This document shows, piece by piece, positions 51,137-63,920 of a stretch of 64,000 bases of DNA. Under the pieces are notes generated by a model. That model saw nothing but the letters and a program-made list of their open reading frames with translations. It did no database searches and had not been told where the DNA came from. Position 1 is the first letter of the stretch, and each line of letters starts with the position of its first letter. The DNA comes from Euglena gracilis (taxonomy: Eukaryota > Euglenida > Euglenophyceae > Euglenales), in contig CP154956.1 in NCBI GenBank assembly GCA_039621445.1, positions 53,120,806 to 53,184,805 on the forward strand. The letters run 5' to 3'. Position numbers and translations under genes: made by a program.

Positions 51137-54100
51137 GACACCTCGGGCACCGCACTTTGCCATTGTGAGGCCATGCCTTGTTCGCCGGCGCCGGCGGTGT
51201 TGTGTGATTGTTTGTTGTGCTGGTTTAGACGTCTCACCTTAGTGCCTGTCTTCGCCGGAGTTGGCTTATTCCTAATCTTGCCCTTCGACGCGGAAGAAGA
51301 CAGAAACTCTTGAAGAACGGAGTTGGAAGAGTGCAAGGCAATACAGTATCGATATGCAGCACCTGTAGATCCTGAAGAATATCAACTTCAAGAAGGTATT
51401 TCAATTTTGACATTGGGAACCAATGCAGAATGTGGAGAACAAATTTGAATTATCAAGTCGACAACCTGGACAAAGTTCAGAACAAGAAACGCCTGCTGGA
51501 GGACTTGGAGATGTGGTTTCAACGTTGAAAACCGTGGCCATCACTCCCCCCACCACACATCTCAACAGATAATTTTCAGCAGCAGACAACCACACACAGT
51601 GAAGGCCATGGACCCTGGCGGACAGTGGGCAAAAAAGCACAGACGACAACGGAAGACATTGGGTATCCGGGGTAAAGACCCATTACATTTCAAATTGGGG
51701 TACAAGAAACCTTCAAGATTGGCAGGAAAAGCCGAGAGAGCAAAATCCCCACCCCAGATAGCAAATTCCCCTAACCTATCAAGGTGGAATAAGGGACAAG
51801 GGGACCAGTAAAACATTGGGAAGCCCGGGGATGGCCCAGTCTGGAGCAGAATGACCACAGGAAGGGGCAAAAAAAGTCTGTACCAGCCATCCTTTTCAAA
51901 CTAAGCCCACAACCCCATTCCAGGGGGGAAGGGGGAGGCCCAGCAGCAGGGCACCCCCAGGTTTCAATTTGGGCATGGCAAGAAGCCAGAACTTACAGCC
52001 CCGGCCATAGAGGCCAGAACAAATGGGGCTTGGGCCAAGGAAGCCAATCCGAGGGCTATGGCAGCCATACAAGGGGTGGACCTCCAGAGGCCACCCAGAT
52101 GCTAAAGGGCAGCCCCACTGGGTTTGTATTTAACAAATTCCCAGCCCCAGGAGGAACAGGGGGAAGGGGAAGGACCCCCAGAAGTATTTATTCATCAATC
52201 TTCAATTCCCCAGAGAAATCAAGAAGGAGGGACCCACAGAGTCCCCCCTATGGTATGGATACCAACACCATCATCATAAAGGAGGCCTGATAGGCAAAAC
52301 AGGGGCAGTAAGCCCTATGGTATGCATTCCACAACAAAATCCTCAAGAGAGAGAGAGAGTGAGAAGATTAGAGAGTGCATGCACACCCCCCAGGAAAATT
52401 TTCCTTTTCCAAGGGCTCTAGCCCTAGCGGCCATAAGGGTGCAATGTCCAACGCCTCCAACCCTGCCCCCCCAAATTCATCCCATTCAAGAATTAAATTC
52501 CACGGAGGAGAAATGGGGAGCCACCCCACTTCATCAAAGACTACAAAAAAGCCTAAAATGGTAGGAAAAAAACATGCCCCCCAGCAACATGTCAACTCAT
52601 CAGGGGGGCATTCAACCCCCCTGGGTTCATCACCCAAAATTATACACCCACCCAAAACCAGAGCAGATTTGGACCTAAACATGCAAAAAAAGTCCTGCAC
52701 GACTACAAAAAAGTCTGGATCCGTAAAGAGGGTGCGGGATTCGAATACCCAGCATTTAATCCCCTGGTTTCTGATTTTAAAACCAGAGGGGGGACAGACA
52801 AAATGGAGGATATTGGAGGAGACTGCAGGGTACTAAATCAACAGTTCCAAGCAAAACCTTTCACGTTGGATCACATTCCACATATTTTTCCAATGCTGGA
52901 AAAATACAACCGGGCAGCCAAAATCGACTTGAAAAATGCCTATTTTCACATCCCATCAAGCCAGGCCCTAAGGCCATTTCTAAGGCATCAGGTAGGGTGG
53001 CAAACATGGGAGTTTCAAATACGATGCTTTGGGCTAAACGTGATGCCCAAAATTTTCATGTCATTAATGAAAACATTCGAAAAGCTGTGGAGAAAAAGGG
53101 GGATCCAGGTTTTTTTTCACCTGGACAACATTTTTCTTGTGGCCCCAACACAAAACATTTACAAAATCACCTGAACACAGTGGCCAAGGGATTTAACCAG
53201 CTCAGGTTTCAAAATAAATGTCAAAACAATCCACCCTTCAGCCCACCCAAATGGTTAATCATCTGGGATTTCAACTACACTTCCTAGAGGGAAAAATGAA
53301 GGTCCCCCCCCAGAAGATCGAAACCATAAAAAAATGAACTGGGAAAAAATGTGAAAAAACATTTCATGTCAAAACGGTAATTGGCTGCAATGTTGGGCCA
53401 AGTAAGGTGCAATCTTATGGCCCTGCCCTTTCTAAGGGCGTTTACAGATGCCCTGGCAATTTATTTAGTTACAAACTCTGCAGCCCCCTGGGATTCAAAA
53501 CATCCAATTTCCCAGGAAATCAAGGCCCGGATAAGGGAAACAAAAAATTACAGGACACCTGGGGGGGGGCAGGCCCTTCCCACAAAATGCAACAAGAGAG
53601 TTGCACCCATGCCTGGGGAGGGGGATGGACATTCGAACTGTAATAATCGTGCAAGAATTTTGGAGCGAAAACTCCATTCTAAAAATCAAATGTAGCAAGT
53701 TAAGTGCTGCGATAAGCACAGTAAAAAGTCTCAGCAAGCCAGAAGAATCCGCGTCCCTTTCAGTGGACAATCAATACTTAACAGAAGGGAGGGTCAAGAA
53801 AGACCCGTTCAACACAATGCTAAAACCGTTTTTCAACTGCTGCATGGAGAAAATTTCAATCTCCAAGTAAACTGGGTCCCCTCAAAAAAAATGCCTGGCA
53901 GACCACATAAGCAGATGGGAAACGGACAGGGGGGACTACTCACTGGATCTCAAACTTTTTCACTGGCTAAAACAGCAATTCCAAGATTGAAAAAAATGGA
54001 AAAAGTCCTTTTTTTGCCTCCCCAAGCAACAGAAAACCGCCACAAATTTGTGACCAGGTGGCTTCACTTGGAAGCCACGCCAGTTGACGCTTCACAATGT

Positions 54101-55631
54101 CCACTGGACAACACGTTGGTTCTTTATGCAAACCCCCCCACTGGTCAGCGATTCAAAATTTTCTCCCCATATTAAAAATCTCTCCCAAGGCCAAAGTTTT
54201 GATGGTCACCCCCTACTGGGATTCAGCCACATGGTGGCCCCAGTTAATAAAAATGAGAGTTCCAGGGACCCCCTGCCTAAAAAATCACCCCCTACAGGGG
54301 TATGTTCACCAACTGCAGGGGAAAAAAGCCACCCCCGGGTGGCCCCTCCTTTGCATGATTTGCTCAGACAAATTTCGTATACAGTGCTATGCTTTTGATC
54401 CCTGGTTTGGTGGCCTATGGTTTAATACCTTATTGGCACCTTACAAAAGGGATTGGAACCAAAATCTGGAAAATATGGTGCTTATTGGGATCCCCTACCA
54501 ATCGTCCGGGGGCTGGTAAGGCAGCCTGTGCCCACTGATATGTGTACATTGCGCACACAGCTCATTTTTTGTTCACGCATCCTCTGTTTGTATCGTCATG
54601 TTCATCCGATTTTGCACAATTCAAAAGAACCACAAATGTGTTGGGGGAGGGGCGCCATACATTCATATCAAACGCAAAGGGCAAAAATTCCACAAGTGGG
54701 AAACAGTTGTCTGAAATTGCCAATGCACCACAAATCAGTCCCTTTCACTTAATTATGGCTTATGTGGCCGCAACCTGGTTTAACGTAAAGTCTGGGGGTC
54801 CCGTTCTGATTTAATTAACACCCCCCTATACACCCATAAGTACCGTGCACGATGTCGAGCACCTTGTCGTTCAGGAGTTCAATGTACTTGTTGAGAGTGC
54901 TCAGTATGCACACGTTCTGGACCACCGCCGTCCTGTCGCGCAGTGCATGAGACACCTTCTCCACCATGTCCATCGGCGTATCAATGTCCACATGCATGCG
55001 CTCGGGAAAAGCGATGCTGCTCTCCTTGCCATCGCCGATGTCCAGCAGCCGTATGAATTTCGGGCCGGGGCCTTTGAAAATGGAAGCTGAATTAAAGGGT
55101 CATCCACTTTGTCAGTGGAGGCTTAAGAGGTGGGCACCCACATTTTGTCCAGAATCACCCATAAATGCGTAAAGGCACTTTGGTACCTTTTCAAACTGGG
55201 GAAATCAGGAACTATTTAACGGTTGAATTTTGTTTACCGGGCCTCACAATGACAAAGTGCGGAACCCGAGGTGTCTCATAGTCCTTCGAGGAAAACCGAC
55301 AAGGGAGGAAGGGACAACGCGGGCGGAGCACAAAGACATTGTGAGCCGACTCCCCCAATGAAAAAATTTGTCTTCAAACGCCGTCGGTCAGAAAGTGGGG
55401 GCCAGGGCGGGGAGAGGAGGGGGAACCCCAGGGGAAGAAAAAGCACCATGGTCGCCACTTCGGAGACAATGCAGCCAACTCCGCGAGGCGGCAGTAAGGA
55501 GAGACGCCTAACCCAGCACAAAAAACAATCACACAACGCCGCCCGCAAGCGAGGCATGGCTTCACAATGTCTTTGTGCTCCGCCCTCAGTGTCCCTTCCT
55601 CCCTCCGTCGGTTTTCCTCGAGGGAGTACGA
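51137..55631 (+). mobile_element. Second copy of element C
   Basis: Same termini, ITRs, ICR and decayed genes as 33403-37897. ORF1 has an additional TGA at 51526-51528 where copy 1 has TGG. The RT catalytic box is again HLDN (frame 52803-53174). Confidence 0.8.
54819..55084 (-). pseudogene. Second copy of the Pif1/Helitron-like helicase fragment
   Basis: Minus-strand open frame nearly identical to 37085-37350 with one visible residue change (HALRD against HSLRD). Confirms that the fragment was in element C before the tandem duplication. Confidence 0.5.
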
Positions 55632-58600
55632 ATTGTGAGGCCTCGCCGCTGGCTGGCGGTTTGCCGTGAGTTTTTTGGCGCGCTGGGTTAAGAATCCTCG
55701 TTTAGTGACTTTTATCGCCGGAGTTGGCTGATTCCTAAAGTGCCCTTCCGCACCCAGAAGAAAGGAGAAGAGTTGCCGAACAAGGAAGAACCGAGAAAAG
55801 AGGTCAATATCAATTGAATATCCAGAAGATCACGAACTAGACGAGTATCAATTTCAAAGTCGACTATCAAAACAAAATCTCCACTGCAGTGAGCCAAGAA
55901 GTGGATAAAACACTGGACGGACCGTGGTTGTCACTGGGGGGGGGGGAGTTTGGCTTGCAAATTTTGGGGTGGTGTGTGGGGGGAAGAACGGCCACGGTCT
56001 GCCGCGTGTTGACCGCATTTGCAAGGTCTCCAGATGCTGCGGACACTGCTCCAGGACGTCTGAGGGCGTGCATATAAATCCTTGGACCACTGTTGCCAGA
56101 AGGCCAAGAAGACAGAAGTCAGCCCCAGCCCTTGGTTGGCTAGGAACGGGCCATGGGGGCCCAAAATGCTTCACAATTGGAGAACCAAAGCTTACACATC
56201 AAGGACATCTCCCCCAAAGGCGCCCAGTCGCCTCTACACAAATTGGCCAAAGGATGGGAGGACGGAATCAACGCCAAGGAGGTCAACACTACAGGGGCCA
56301 TGGCGGGCAGTTTTACAAGCTAAAATCCCCTCATGAAGGGGCGGAAAAGGTCTGCTAAACCCCTCCAATTCATCTTGCACAACAGCCCCTCTCAAGGGTA
56401 AAAGGGGGGCCACAGCGGCCCCCCCAGATTTACAGTAGGGTTGGAGGCCAAGAAGAACTTAAGGCCCGGAAGACCAAACAGATGGACGATGGAAATTTTT
56501 TATACATGGGGACCTTGGAGGCCGGCAGAGAGGACCAACAGTGGCCAAGAAGAAGGTAAGGAAGCTGCTGGAGAAATATCCGCATGGACCAACAGACGCC
56601 CTCCGCAAAAAAAGGGGGGAAATGGAACCACAGTGGCCCTTTCGATGACCCAGCCCCAGGAGAAAAAAAGACCCACAGTGGCCCTTTTGGAGGGAGGTGA
56701 AGGAAACCCTCCAACATTTATGTCCCAATCCCCAATTATTCAGTGAAGTGGTGGGCCCACAGAGGTCCCCCCCTATGGTAAGTCAACCAACCACATCAAA
56801 ATGGAGACGACCAGATAGGCTAAACAGGGGCATTAAGCTCTATGGTATGTCCTCCAACGACAAGATCCTCCAGAGGGCGAGCAGAGAGGGAGATAGTTCC
56901 TGCACATCTCCCCAGAAAAAAAATTTCCAAGGTCCCAAGCCATAGGGGACCTGGAGTGCAATGTCCAACACCCCCAGCCCAGCCCCCCCAATTCATCTTA
57001 CAAGAAAATAAATTCCATGGGGATAATGTAGGGTTGCAAAAAGCTTGAAGTGGTGGACAAAAAATGTCCCCAACAACATGGAAACTCAACATGGAAGGCA
57101 TTCAAGCCCCCTGGGTCAGCCCACCAAAATTGTTCACCCACCCAAAGCCCAGAGCAAATTTGAACCTACCCCAAGCAGAAAAAAAACTGCAGGATTACAA
57201 AAAATCTGGATCCGTAAAGAGCGTGATGGATTCTAACACCCAGTACCTGATCCCCTGGTTTCTGATTTCAAAACCAGAGGGGGGGGCAGGCAAAACGGAG
57301 ATTAATAAGCGATTGCATGGAATTGAATCAAAGGTTCCAACTGAAACATTTCAAGCTGGATCACATCCAGCACATTTTTTCAGGGTTGGAAATAGGCCAC
57401 TGGGCAGAAAAAGAAAACCTAAAGGATGCTTACTTCCATATCCCAGTGAGTCAGGCCCTAAGGTCACTTCTAAGACATCAGCTGGGGGACAGACTTGGGA
57501 ATTCCAGGCAGGATGTTTTGGCCTAAATGTAATGACCCAAATTTTCATGTCAGTAATGAAAACATTCAAAAAGCTGTGGAGGAAAAAGGGAATCCAGGTA
57601 TTTTTTTACCTGGACCACATTTTACCGGTGGCCCCAACCAACACAAAACCTCTTACAAAATCACCTGTACACAGTAGTCAGGGATTTAATCAAACCAGGT
57701 TTCAAAATGAACGTAAAAGGACGACACTGCAGCCCACCCAAAACGTAACTCCCCTTTGTATTTCAACTAAACTTCCAAGAGGGAAAATTTTTGTTGCCTC
57801 CAGAAAATAAAAATAGTAAAAACTGAGCTGGGAAAAACTACATGTGAATAAGGTAATTGGCTGCCATTTTGGGCCAATTCAGATGCAATCTAATGGAACT
57901 GCACTTTGTAAGTGTCTTTACGGATGCCCTGGCAATTTTTTAGTGGAAAATTCTACGGCCCTGGACTTAAAACCCCCCATTTCCCAACTAATAAAGGACA
58001 AATCAAGAGAATAAAAAATTCTGCTGGACACCTGCGTGGCAGACCCTTCCCCCCAAATGCAACCAGGGAGTTGTACTCAGACAGCAGAACACGTGTCTGG
58101 GGGGGGATGGACATTAGAACAGGCAAAACTGTGTAGGAAATCTGGAGGGAAAACTCCATATTGCCCAAAAATGTCAAAGGATTAATTGCAGCAATAAGCA
58201 TAGTACAAAGCCTCAGCCATCCAGGAGACACTGTTGAAAGTCCGAGGTCCCCTTACCACGGACCTGACTTCTGGAGCCCCTTCCTTTACTTGACATCCCT
58301 CTCACCGAAATCTCTTTCCCAAAATCCCACTTCCAGCAGCAATGACCAAACTTGAAATAAGCTTGCGCCGCAGACAACACCAAACAAATCCAATATCTGG
58401 AAAGTGATCCCAGACAACAGAGTGAACAGTGTGTGTTGACAGCCACCTACAGACAGCACCATCATTTTTGCTGTGAATTAGGGTCTGCCTGTTTGAATTA
58501 GGCTTCAGCGTGTGATTTCATGGTGACTATAAAAATGCACCTGGACCACTCACACTGTGTCCCCGTCAGTGGGCAATCAAGTAACTTCCTATTACTTAAC

Positions 58601-60474
58601 AAAAGTGGGGCAGAAAAAGCACGTTCAATTACGTGCCGAGACCTTTTCTTCAAATTGTGTATGGTACACAACATAGACCTGCAAGTGAAGTGGGTCCCTT
58701 AAAAGGAATGCCCAGCAGACCCCTTATGCAGGTGGGAAATGGACAGTGGGGATTATTTCCTGGACCCCCAACCTTTTCAACGGCTGAGGCAGCAGTTCAA
58801 AAGTTACATAAGCTTAAAAAAGACCTTTTTGCTACAACAGGCAACAAAAAAACTGCCACAATTTGTGGCCAGGTGGCCCCACAAGCCACAGCAGTGGATG
58901 CCTTACAACGACCCATAGACAACATGGGGGATCTTTTTGCTAACCCCCCTGGTCTTTAATTCAAACAATCTCCCGCAGATTAACAAAGTTTCTACAGGCC
59001 AAAGTTCTGATGGTCACCCCCTACTGGGATTCAGCCACATGGTTGCCTCGGTTTAAGAAAAAAATGAGATTTTTTGAGGCGGCCGCCGGGCTTGGAAGTC
59101 ATTATAGTCAAACTTTTTCTTTTTTGTCCTTGAGCTTTTCTAATGGAACCTTGAAATCTAAAATTTTATCAAATTCTGGTTCTTGCATTCACAAACAATT
59201 GATATGTTTTGTGGTGTTGTACCAGTGCATTGGGTGGGATAAGAACCCTGTGTGTGAGATTGGGTTTGAAATTGGTGGGTTCGAGTGGGGACTTCCTTAG
59301 GTTAATTAGGGGATAATGGAGAATCCTACTGTGGAAAATTGGTCGGCCGGTCTTGAAAATTTCAAAGGATCGGCACTGCAGGTCAAAAATTCAGTTCAGG
59401 CCTTCAAGCCGAACCAGAATAATATTTTCCCTAGGTTAAGTTCGACTGAAAACCAAAAAGAGGTGTTTCAGTGTTTTTAGGCCCCACTCAGGCAAATTTT
59501 GGCCAATTTTTGGGTTAGGACACCTTAACACCGGCAGCCGCCTCAAAAACGGCCGAGGTCAAAGGATCCTCAAAAACTTCGAACCAATGTCGGGGTTACA
59601 GGGGGACCCCCCCTGAAGCCACACCAGATAAAGTAGCTGACAGTTTAGTGCAGTTATTTCAGTTCTGTGAGGACCAGTAATGGCTGCACCACTGTGCTTT
59701 TAATTCCTGGGTTTATTGGATTCAGAATGCACACCGTGTTAGCTCCTTTGGAGAAAGGTTGGGTAAATATGTAGCATTTTTGGAACCTCTCCTAACCCTC
59801 CTGAGGCTGGGACTGATACGAGGACATTGGGGATGTGTGACAGCTCTCTCCCTGTTGGGAATTTTTTTGCCTTCAGGCCTGGTTTTGGTTTCGGGAGCCT
59901 GTCGCAGCACACCTGTCGTTCGGTTGATTCTCTGCCATTCCGAAGATCGATTTAAACGGAGGATTTTGAATATATATAAAAACAACTTCGGGCAATGCTC
60001 GTGTACAAGTGGGACAGGTGGCTGCAACCCGTTTTAACGGGCAGACAGGGCCCCCTTCTGACTTCGTTGAATCCCCCTTTTAAGGCCATAATCCTTGGAA
60101 CCTTGCTACACACTTTTCCTCGATGGCACTTGTCTTTCCTTGCCGGCTCCTGTTCCTTGGCGTCCTTTCATCGCGTGTTCTCCTTATTCTTTTGGCGCCG
60201 GCAGTCGGTTCTGGCGTAGCCCAGCTGAAATTGCAAAAAAAGCTCTTTTCTCAAACATGGACTGCCCTAGGCGTGGCGGCCCACTCCACCAAGGGGCTGG
60301 AGTTGGTTTTGATGGCAGAGTAAAAAAAACAGAAAAGCCTTCGCAAAGGTGCAATTGGCCAGTGTGTGGCGGCGGGTTTTGCAGCCCATTATCGCAGACT
60401 GTGAGCCCAAAGCCTTTCGCACGCCGCAAGATTTCAGTGCACAGTCTGGATTCAAAAGGGCTCTTTTCGGAGTC
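55632..60474 (+). mobile_element. Second copy of element D body
   Basis: Corresponds to 37898-42740: left ITR, decayed ORF1, RT with YLDH box (57064-57810), RNase H with the same 324-bp insertion, methyltransferase remnant, the same inverted-repeat-bounded insertion (about 59069-59550) and recombinase remnant. All the larger disruptions are shared with copy 1. Confidence 0.8.
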
Positions 60475-60618
60475 CGACCATTCGGGCTTCGCACACTCTT
60501 GGGGTGGTCCTGCTTTGTGTGCCGGCTGTTTTGTTGTTTGTGTTCTTTTGGCGGGGTGCTTCTTACTGCTTTTTGGTGCCGGAGTTGGCGGATATTAACG
60601 TCCTTCGACAGCATCAGA

Positions 60619-61725
60619 ATGGCAACGTACGCAGATAGATTGACGTCTGAGGATGAAACAGTTTTCAACAATTCGTGGAGCGAGCTATTCTTCAACGAGG
60701 GCAAGGTGGCGAAACTATTAGCAGAATCGTCCCCGGAATCCCTCGTCGCCGTCATCGCGGCCGGGCAAAACTGGCGGGGAGGCGGATGGCACACGACGAA
60801 GTGCGCAAAGAAGGTCCACGAGTTGACCCAGGTGGCGATGGTGTCCAGCCAAGTCGGAGACTACAGGAGTTCTTTCTTGTACTCGGTGGCGTTAGCAGGA
60901 AGCGTGGAGGTACCCCTGATAGATTTGGGGAAAACAGCGGCGGACGTGGCGTTCAAGCTGGCTGATCGCTGGCTGGAGAAGAGTTCGAAGAAAGACAAGG
61001 GGATGACGCAGAAAGAGGAGCGGTCCGCGATGGAGGAGGACGGAGAAGACGAGGAGGACAACGACAACGACGACGCGGAAGAACGGCTCCCGTGGCAGGA
61101 GGAACTGGCGCCACTGGCGCCAGAGCTGGAAGCGTGCCTTCGGCACGTCGAAAAGGGAGTGAGACTCCCCTGGAAGATGGTCCTTGGAGATCTGCCCAGG
61201 TACCAGGGGTTAAAAATGCGAGCAGAGGATAATAACCACAACCAGGATGGCAAAGGGGCCTGGGACAAGCAATTGAAGGCATGGCAACAAAAGATGTCAC
61301 ACCTGGAAAGAATGGTGGCCTGCCTGTATGGCAGTGTGGAGACAGACTATCAAATATTGGCTCAACAATTGTTTTTTGCTGTGGCAGAGCTGGAGCAGAC
61401 GCTGCTGAGGGAGAGGAAGAAGTGCAGCATTCCAGGGGCCATCCCAAGTACAAACAACGGGCTGTTCTCCAAAGAAGATTTGGCTGTTGACAAAGCCCAA
61501 TGGGCTCTGAATCAAGCAGGCTTGGTAACAGCTTTCTCCAGACATTCTATGTCTCATTTTCCCATTCCCACAGGAAACAAAGGATTAAGTTCAAGTTTGG
61601 CAAAGGCAAAGGCTATGGCAGCCAATTCAAGTCTGGAAGAGGAAGATGCTATTGCAGCCTGTGGAAGAGCCCAGGATGGCAGAAGGGGTATGGATCCCCT
61701 ACTGTATCTTCCACCTCCCCACTGA
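60619..61725 (+). pseudogene. Second copy of element E ORF1, C-terminal frameshift
   Basis: ATG 60619, open for 368 codons. It retains the acidic run (EEDGEDEEDNDNDDAEE) deleted in copy 1. Near 61583 a single T is missing relative to copy 1 (AGGATTAAG against AGGATTTAAG). This replaces the Gly/Lys nucleic-acid-binding tail with an unrelated Ala/Ser-rich end (LSSSLAKAKAMAAN...). The longer frame upstream to 60349 crosses the ITR and is not believed to be coding. Confidence 0.68.
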
Positions 61726-61752
61726 TGTCCCCAGGAAAGGCAAGGGCAAAGC

Positions 61753-63543
61753 ATGAAGCATCAAAGACCCCAAGAAGGGGTGAAGCCATCAAGGCCAGAC
61801 CATCAAGGGAGTGGGGGAGAGACCACCCAGCTGAGCTCCATGGAGGAGGTAATCCCCCTGCTGACCCCTGTTCTGAGGCCATCCCCAGTCTGGCAAGGGC
61901 TCAAGGAGACAGTGACCTGGCCCACAACAAACTCCCTACCAGAGGAATGGGAGAAAGGAATCATTCAGGGCCTGGATCTCAAAGAAAGGGAATGGCTGGG
62001 GGTGCCCCTGTTTCAGAGACTAAGGAAATGTCTGCCGTGGTGGCAGGAGAATGCAAATCAGTGGGTAGTAGCACTAATTCAAACAGGTGTGCAGCCAGAC
62101 CAACCCCTACCCATGTGTCTGTCAGCAAGACAGCAGCAAAAGTCAGAACAGGAAATCAGCCTGGCCTCAAAAATCCTAAGGGAGTACCAAGAAAGTGGGG
62201 CAACCAAAAAGTTGCAAAATGCCCAAGACACTGCCCACCTAGTGCCATGGTTTGTGTTGTCCAAACCAGAAGGGGAGGGGGTCAAGCATCGACTTATCAC
62301 AGATTGTCGAGACCTAAATCAGTTTTGGTGTACAGAAACGTTCACTTTGGAAAATATGTCCACAATTTTCCCCACTCTGAAAAAAGGGGATTGGGCAGTC
62401 AAACTAGACTTGAAAGATGCATACTTTCATCGGGGGCTGGAAAAAGATTTCAAAAGGTTTGTCAGAATTCAAGTGGGATCAGACCTGTGGGAGTTTCAGG
62501 GGGCCTGTTTTGGCCTAAGCACCCTCCCAAAATTGTTCATGTCACTAATGAAAGTTCTGCTAAAACTGTGGAGGTCAAAGGGAATGCAGGTGTTCGTCTA
62601 TTTGGACGACATCATTCTGTTTGGTTCAACAGAAAATTTGGTGAAAAAACATTTGCTGCAAATGACGGACACATTGGGGGAGGCTGGGTTCAAGGTCAGC
62701 CAGAAAAAGTCTGTGTTTACTCCCACACAAAGGCTACAACATTTGGGGTTCATCATAGACTTGAAAAAAGGTCAACTGGAGGTGCCCCCACACAAATTAA
62801 AGACTATCAGAAAGGAGCTGGGCAAGGTGGTGATGGCCCAAAAACTGAGTTGCAGAAAGATAGCCAGCATTCTGGGACAAATCAGAAGTTACCTCCCTGC
62901 TCTGCCATTTTTAAGACTGGTAACCCAGGAGCTTTTAAAGTTCAGCCAGATGCACCAAGAAAAGAGCTGGGATTTTTGCATCGACATTCCAGAAAGGCTG
63001 AAAGGGGAAATCAAAGTGCTGAAGGCATACTTGCAGCCAGGCCTGGGCAGGCCTTTCCTACAACAGGCAAAAATGGTGCTCCATTCAGACTCCTCCAAAT
63101 GGGCATGGGGGGGAGTGGACTCATCCCAAAATCAAATCATCCAAGAATTTTGGAGGAAGAAAAATTGTTTACATATAAATGTGAAAGAGCTGATGGCAGC
63201 AGTTCAGACAGTAAAAGCATTTGCCCAGCCTGGAGAAACAGTGCTGTTAAATGTGGACAATCAAGTAGCATTAAGTTTTCTCACCAAATGGGGGGGAATA
63301 AAACAGCACCTCATTCAGATTTTGGAACCCCTGTTTCATTGGTGTTGGGAAAACCAAGTTCAACTGCAAGTCCAGTGGGTTGCTTCAGCAGCATTGTTGG
63401 CAGATCCCCTCACAAGATGGGATCAAGACAGGGGGTATTATAACCCGTGCCCAAACCTGTTCACCAAAATTTTGAAGTTTTTCAGAAAAGACATTGCTCC
63501 AGACACAGACATGTTTGCATCTCCAGGAAATGCAAAATTTTAA
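61753..63543 (+). CDS. Second copy of element E reverse transcriptase-RNase H (intact ORF)
   Basis: 596 residues, co-linear with 44009-45799, with YLDD and the RNase H D-E-D-D residues conserved. Differences include WCTET for CCPEK in the segment after NQF, HRGL for HLGL after DAYF, and GYYNPCP for GDYTLCP near the end. Ends at the same TAA before the methyltransferase domain. Both copies staying open over 1.8 kb suggests that the duplication is recent. Confidence 0.87.
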   Translation: MKHQRPQEGVKPSRPDHQGSGGETTQLSSMEEVIPLLTPVLRPSPVWQGLKETVTWPTTNSLPEEWEKGIIQGLDLKEREWLGVPLFQRLRKCLPWWQENANQWVVALIQTGVQPDQPLPMCLSARQQQKSEQEISLASKILREYQESGATKKLQNAQDTAHLVPWFVLSKPEGEGVKHRLITDCRDLNQFWCTETFTLENMSTIFPTLKKGDWAVKLDLKDAYFHRGLEKDFKRFVRIQVGSDLWEFQGACFGLSTLPKLFMSLMKVLLKLWRSKGMQVFVYLDDIILFGSTENLVKKHLLQMTDTLGEAGFKVSQKKSVFTPTQRLQHLGFIIDLKKGQLEVPPHKLKTIRKELGKVVMAQKLSCRKIASILGQIRSYLPALPFLRLVTQELLKFSQMHQEKSWDFCIDIPERLKGEIKVLKAYLQPGLGRPFLQQAKMVLHSDSSKWAWGGVDSSQNQIIQEFWRKKNCLHINVKELMAAVQTVKAFAQPGETVLLNVDNQVALSFLTKWGGIKQHLIQILEPLFHWCWENQVQLQVQWVASAALLADPLTRWDQDRGYYNPCPNLFTKILKFFRKDIAPDTDMFASPGNAKF

Positions 63544-63920
63544 AAATTTGTGGCCAGGTGGCCCACCACCAGGCTTTTCTGGTGGATCCGTTGAAACGCG
63601 CCCTGACTTCAGTCCAAGATGTTTATGCCAACCCCCCATGGAAAGTAATTTTTACCTGGCTCATCAGACTGAGACTGAACAAACAGGTGAAATGTCTTTT
63701 GGTGACACCCATGTGGGTTTCGAGTCCATGGTGGCCCCTATTAATCAAAATGTCCAAACCAGGGACAAGCATGTTGGTTTTACCCCCCAGGGAAGGCATG
63801 TTCAGCAATTGTTGGTGGCAATCAATGCCAAAGCCAAAGTGGCCCCTGGCTTGCACAGTGGTATCAGGTTCCTTTTGGAACAGCAAAAAATGTCACATCA
63901 AGACATTGAAAATGTCCTGA
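63504..63920 (+). pseudogene. Second copy of element E methyltransferase domain
   Basis: VYANPPW and CLLVTPMWVSSPWWPLL as in 45760-46176, in the same shifted frame relative to RT. Confidence 0.5.
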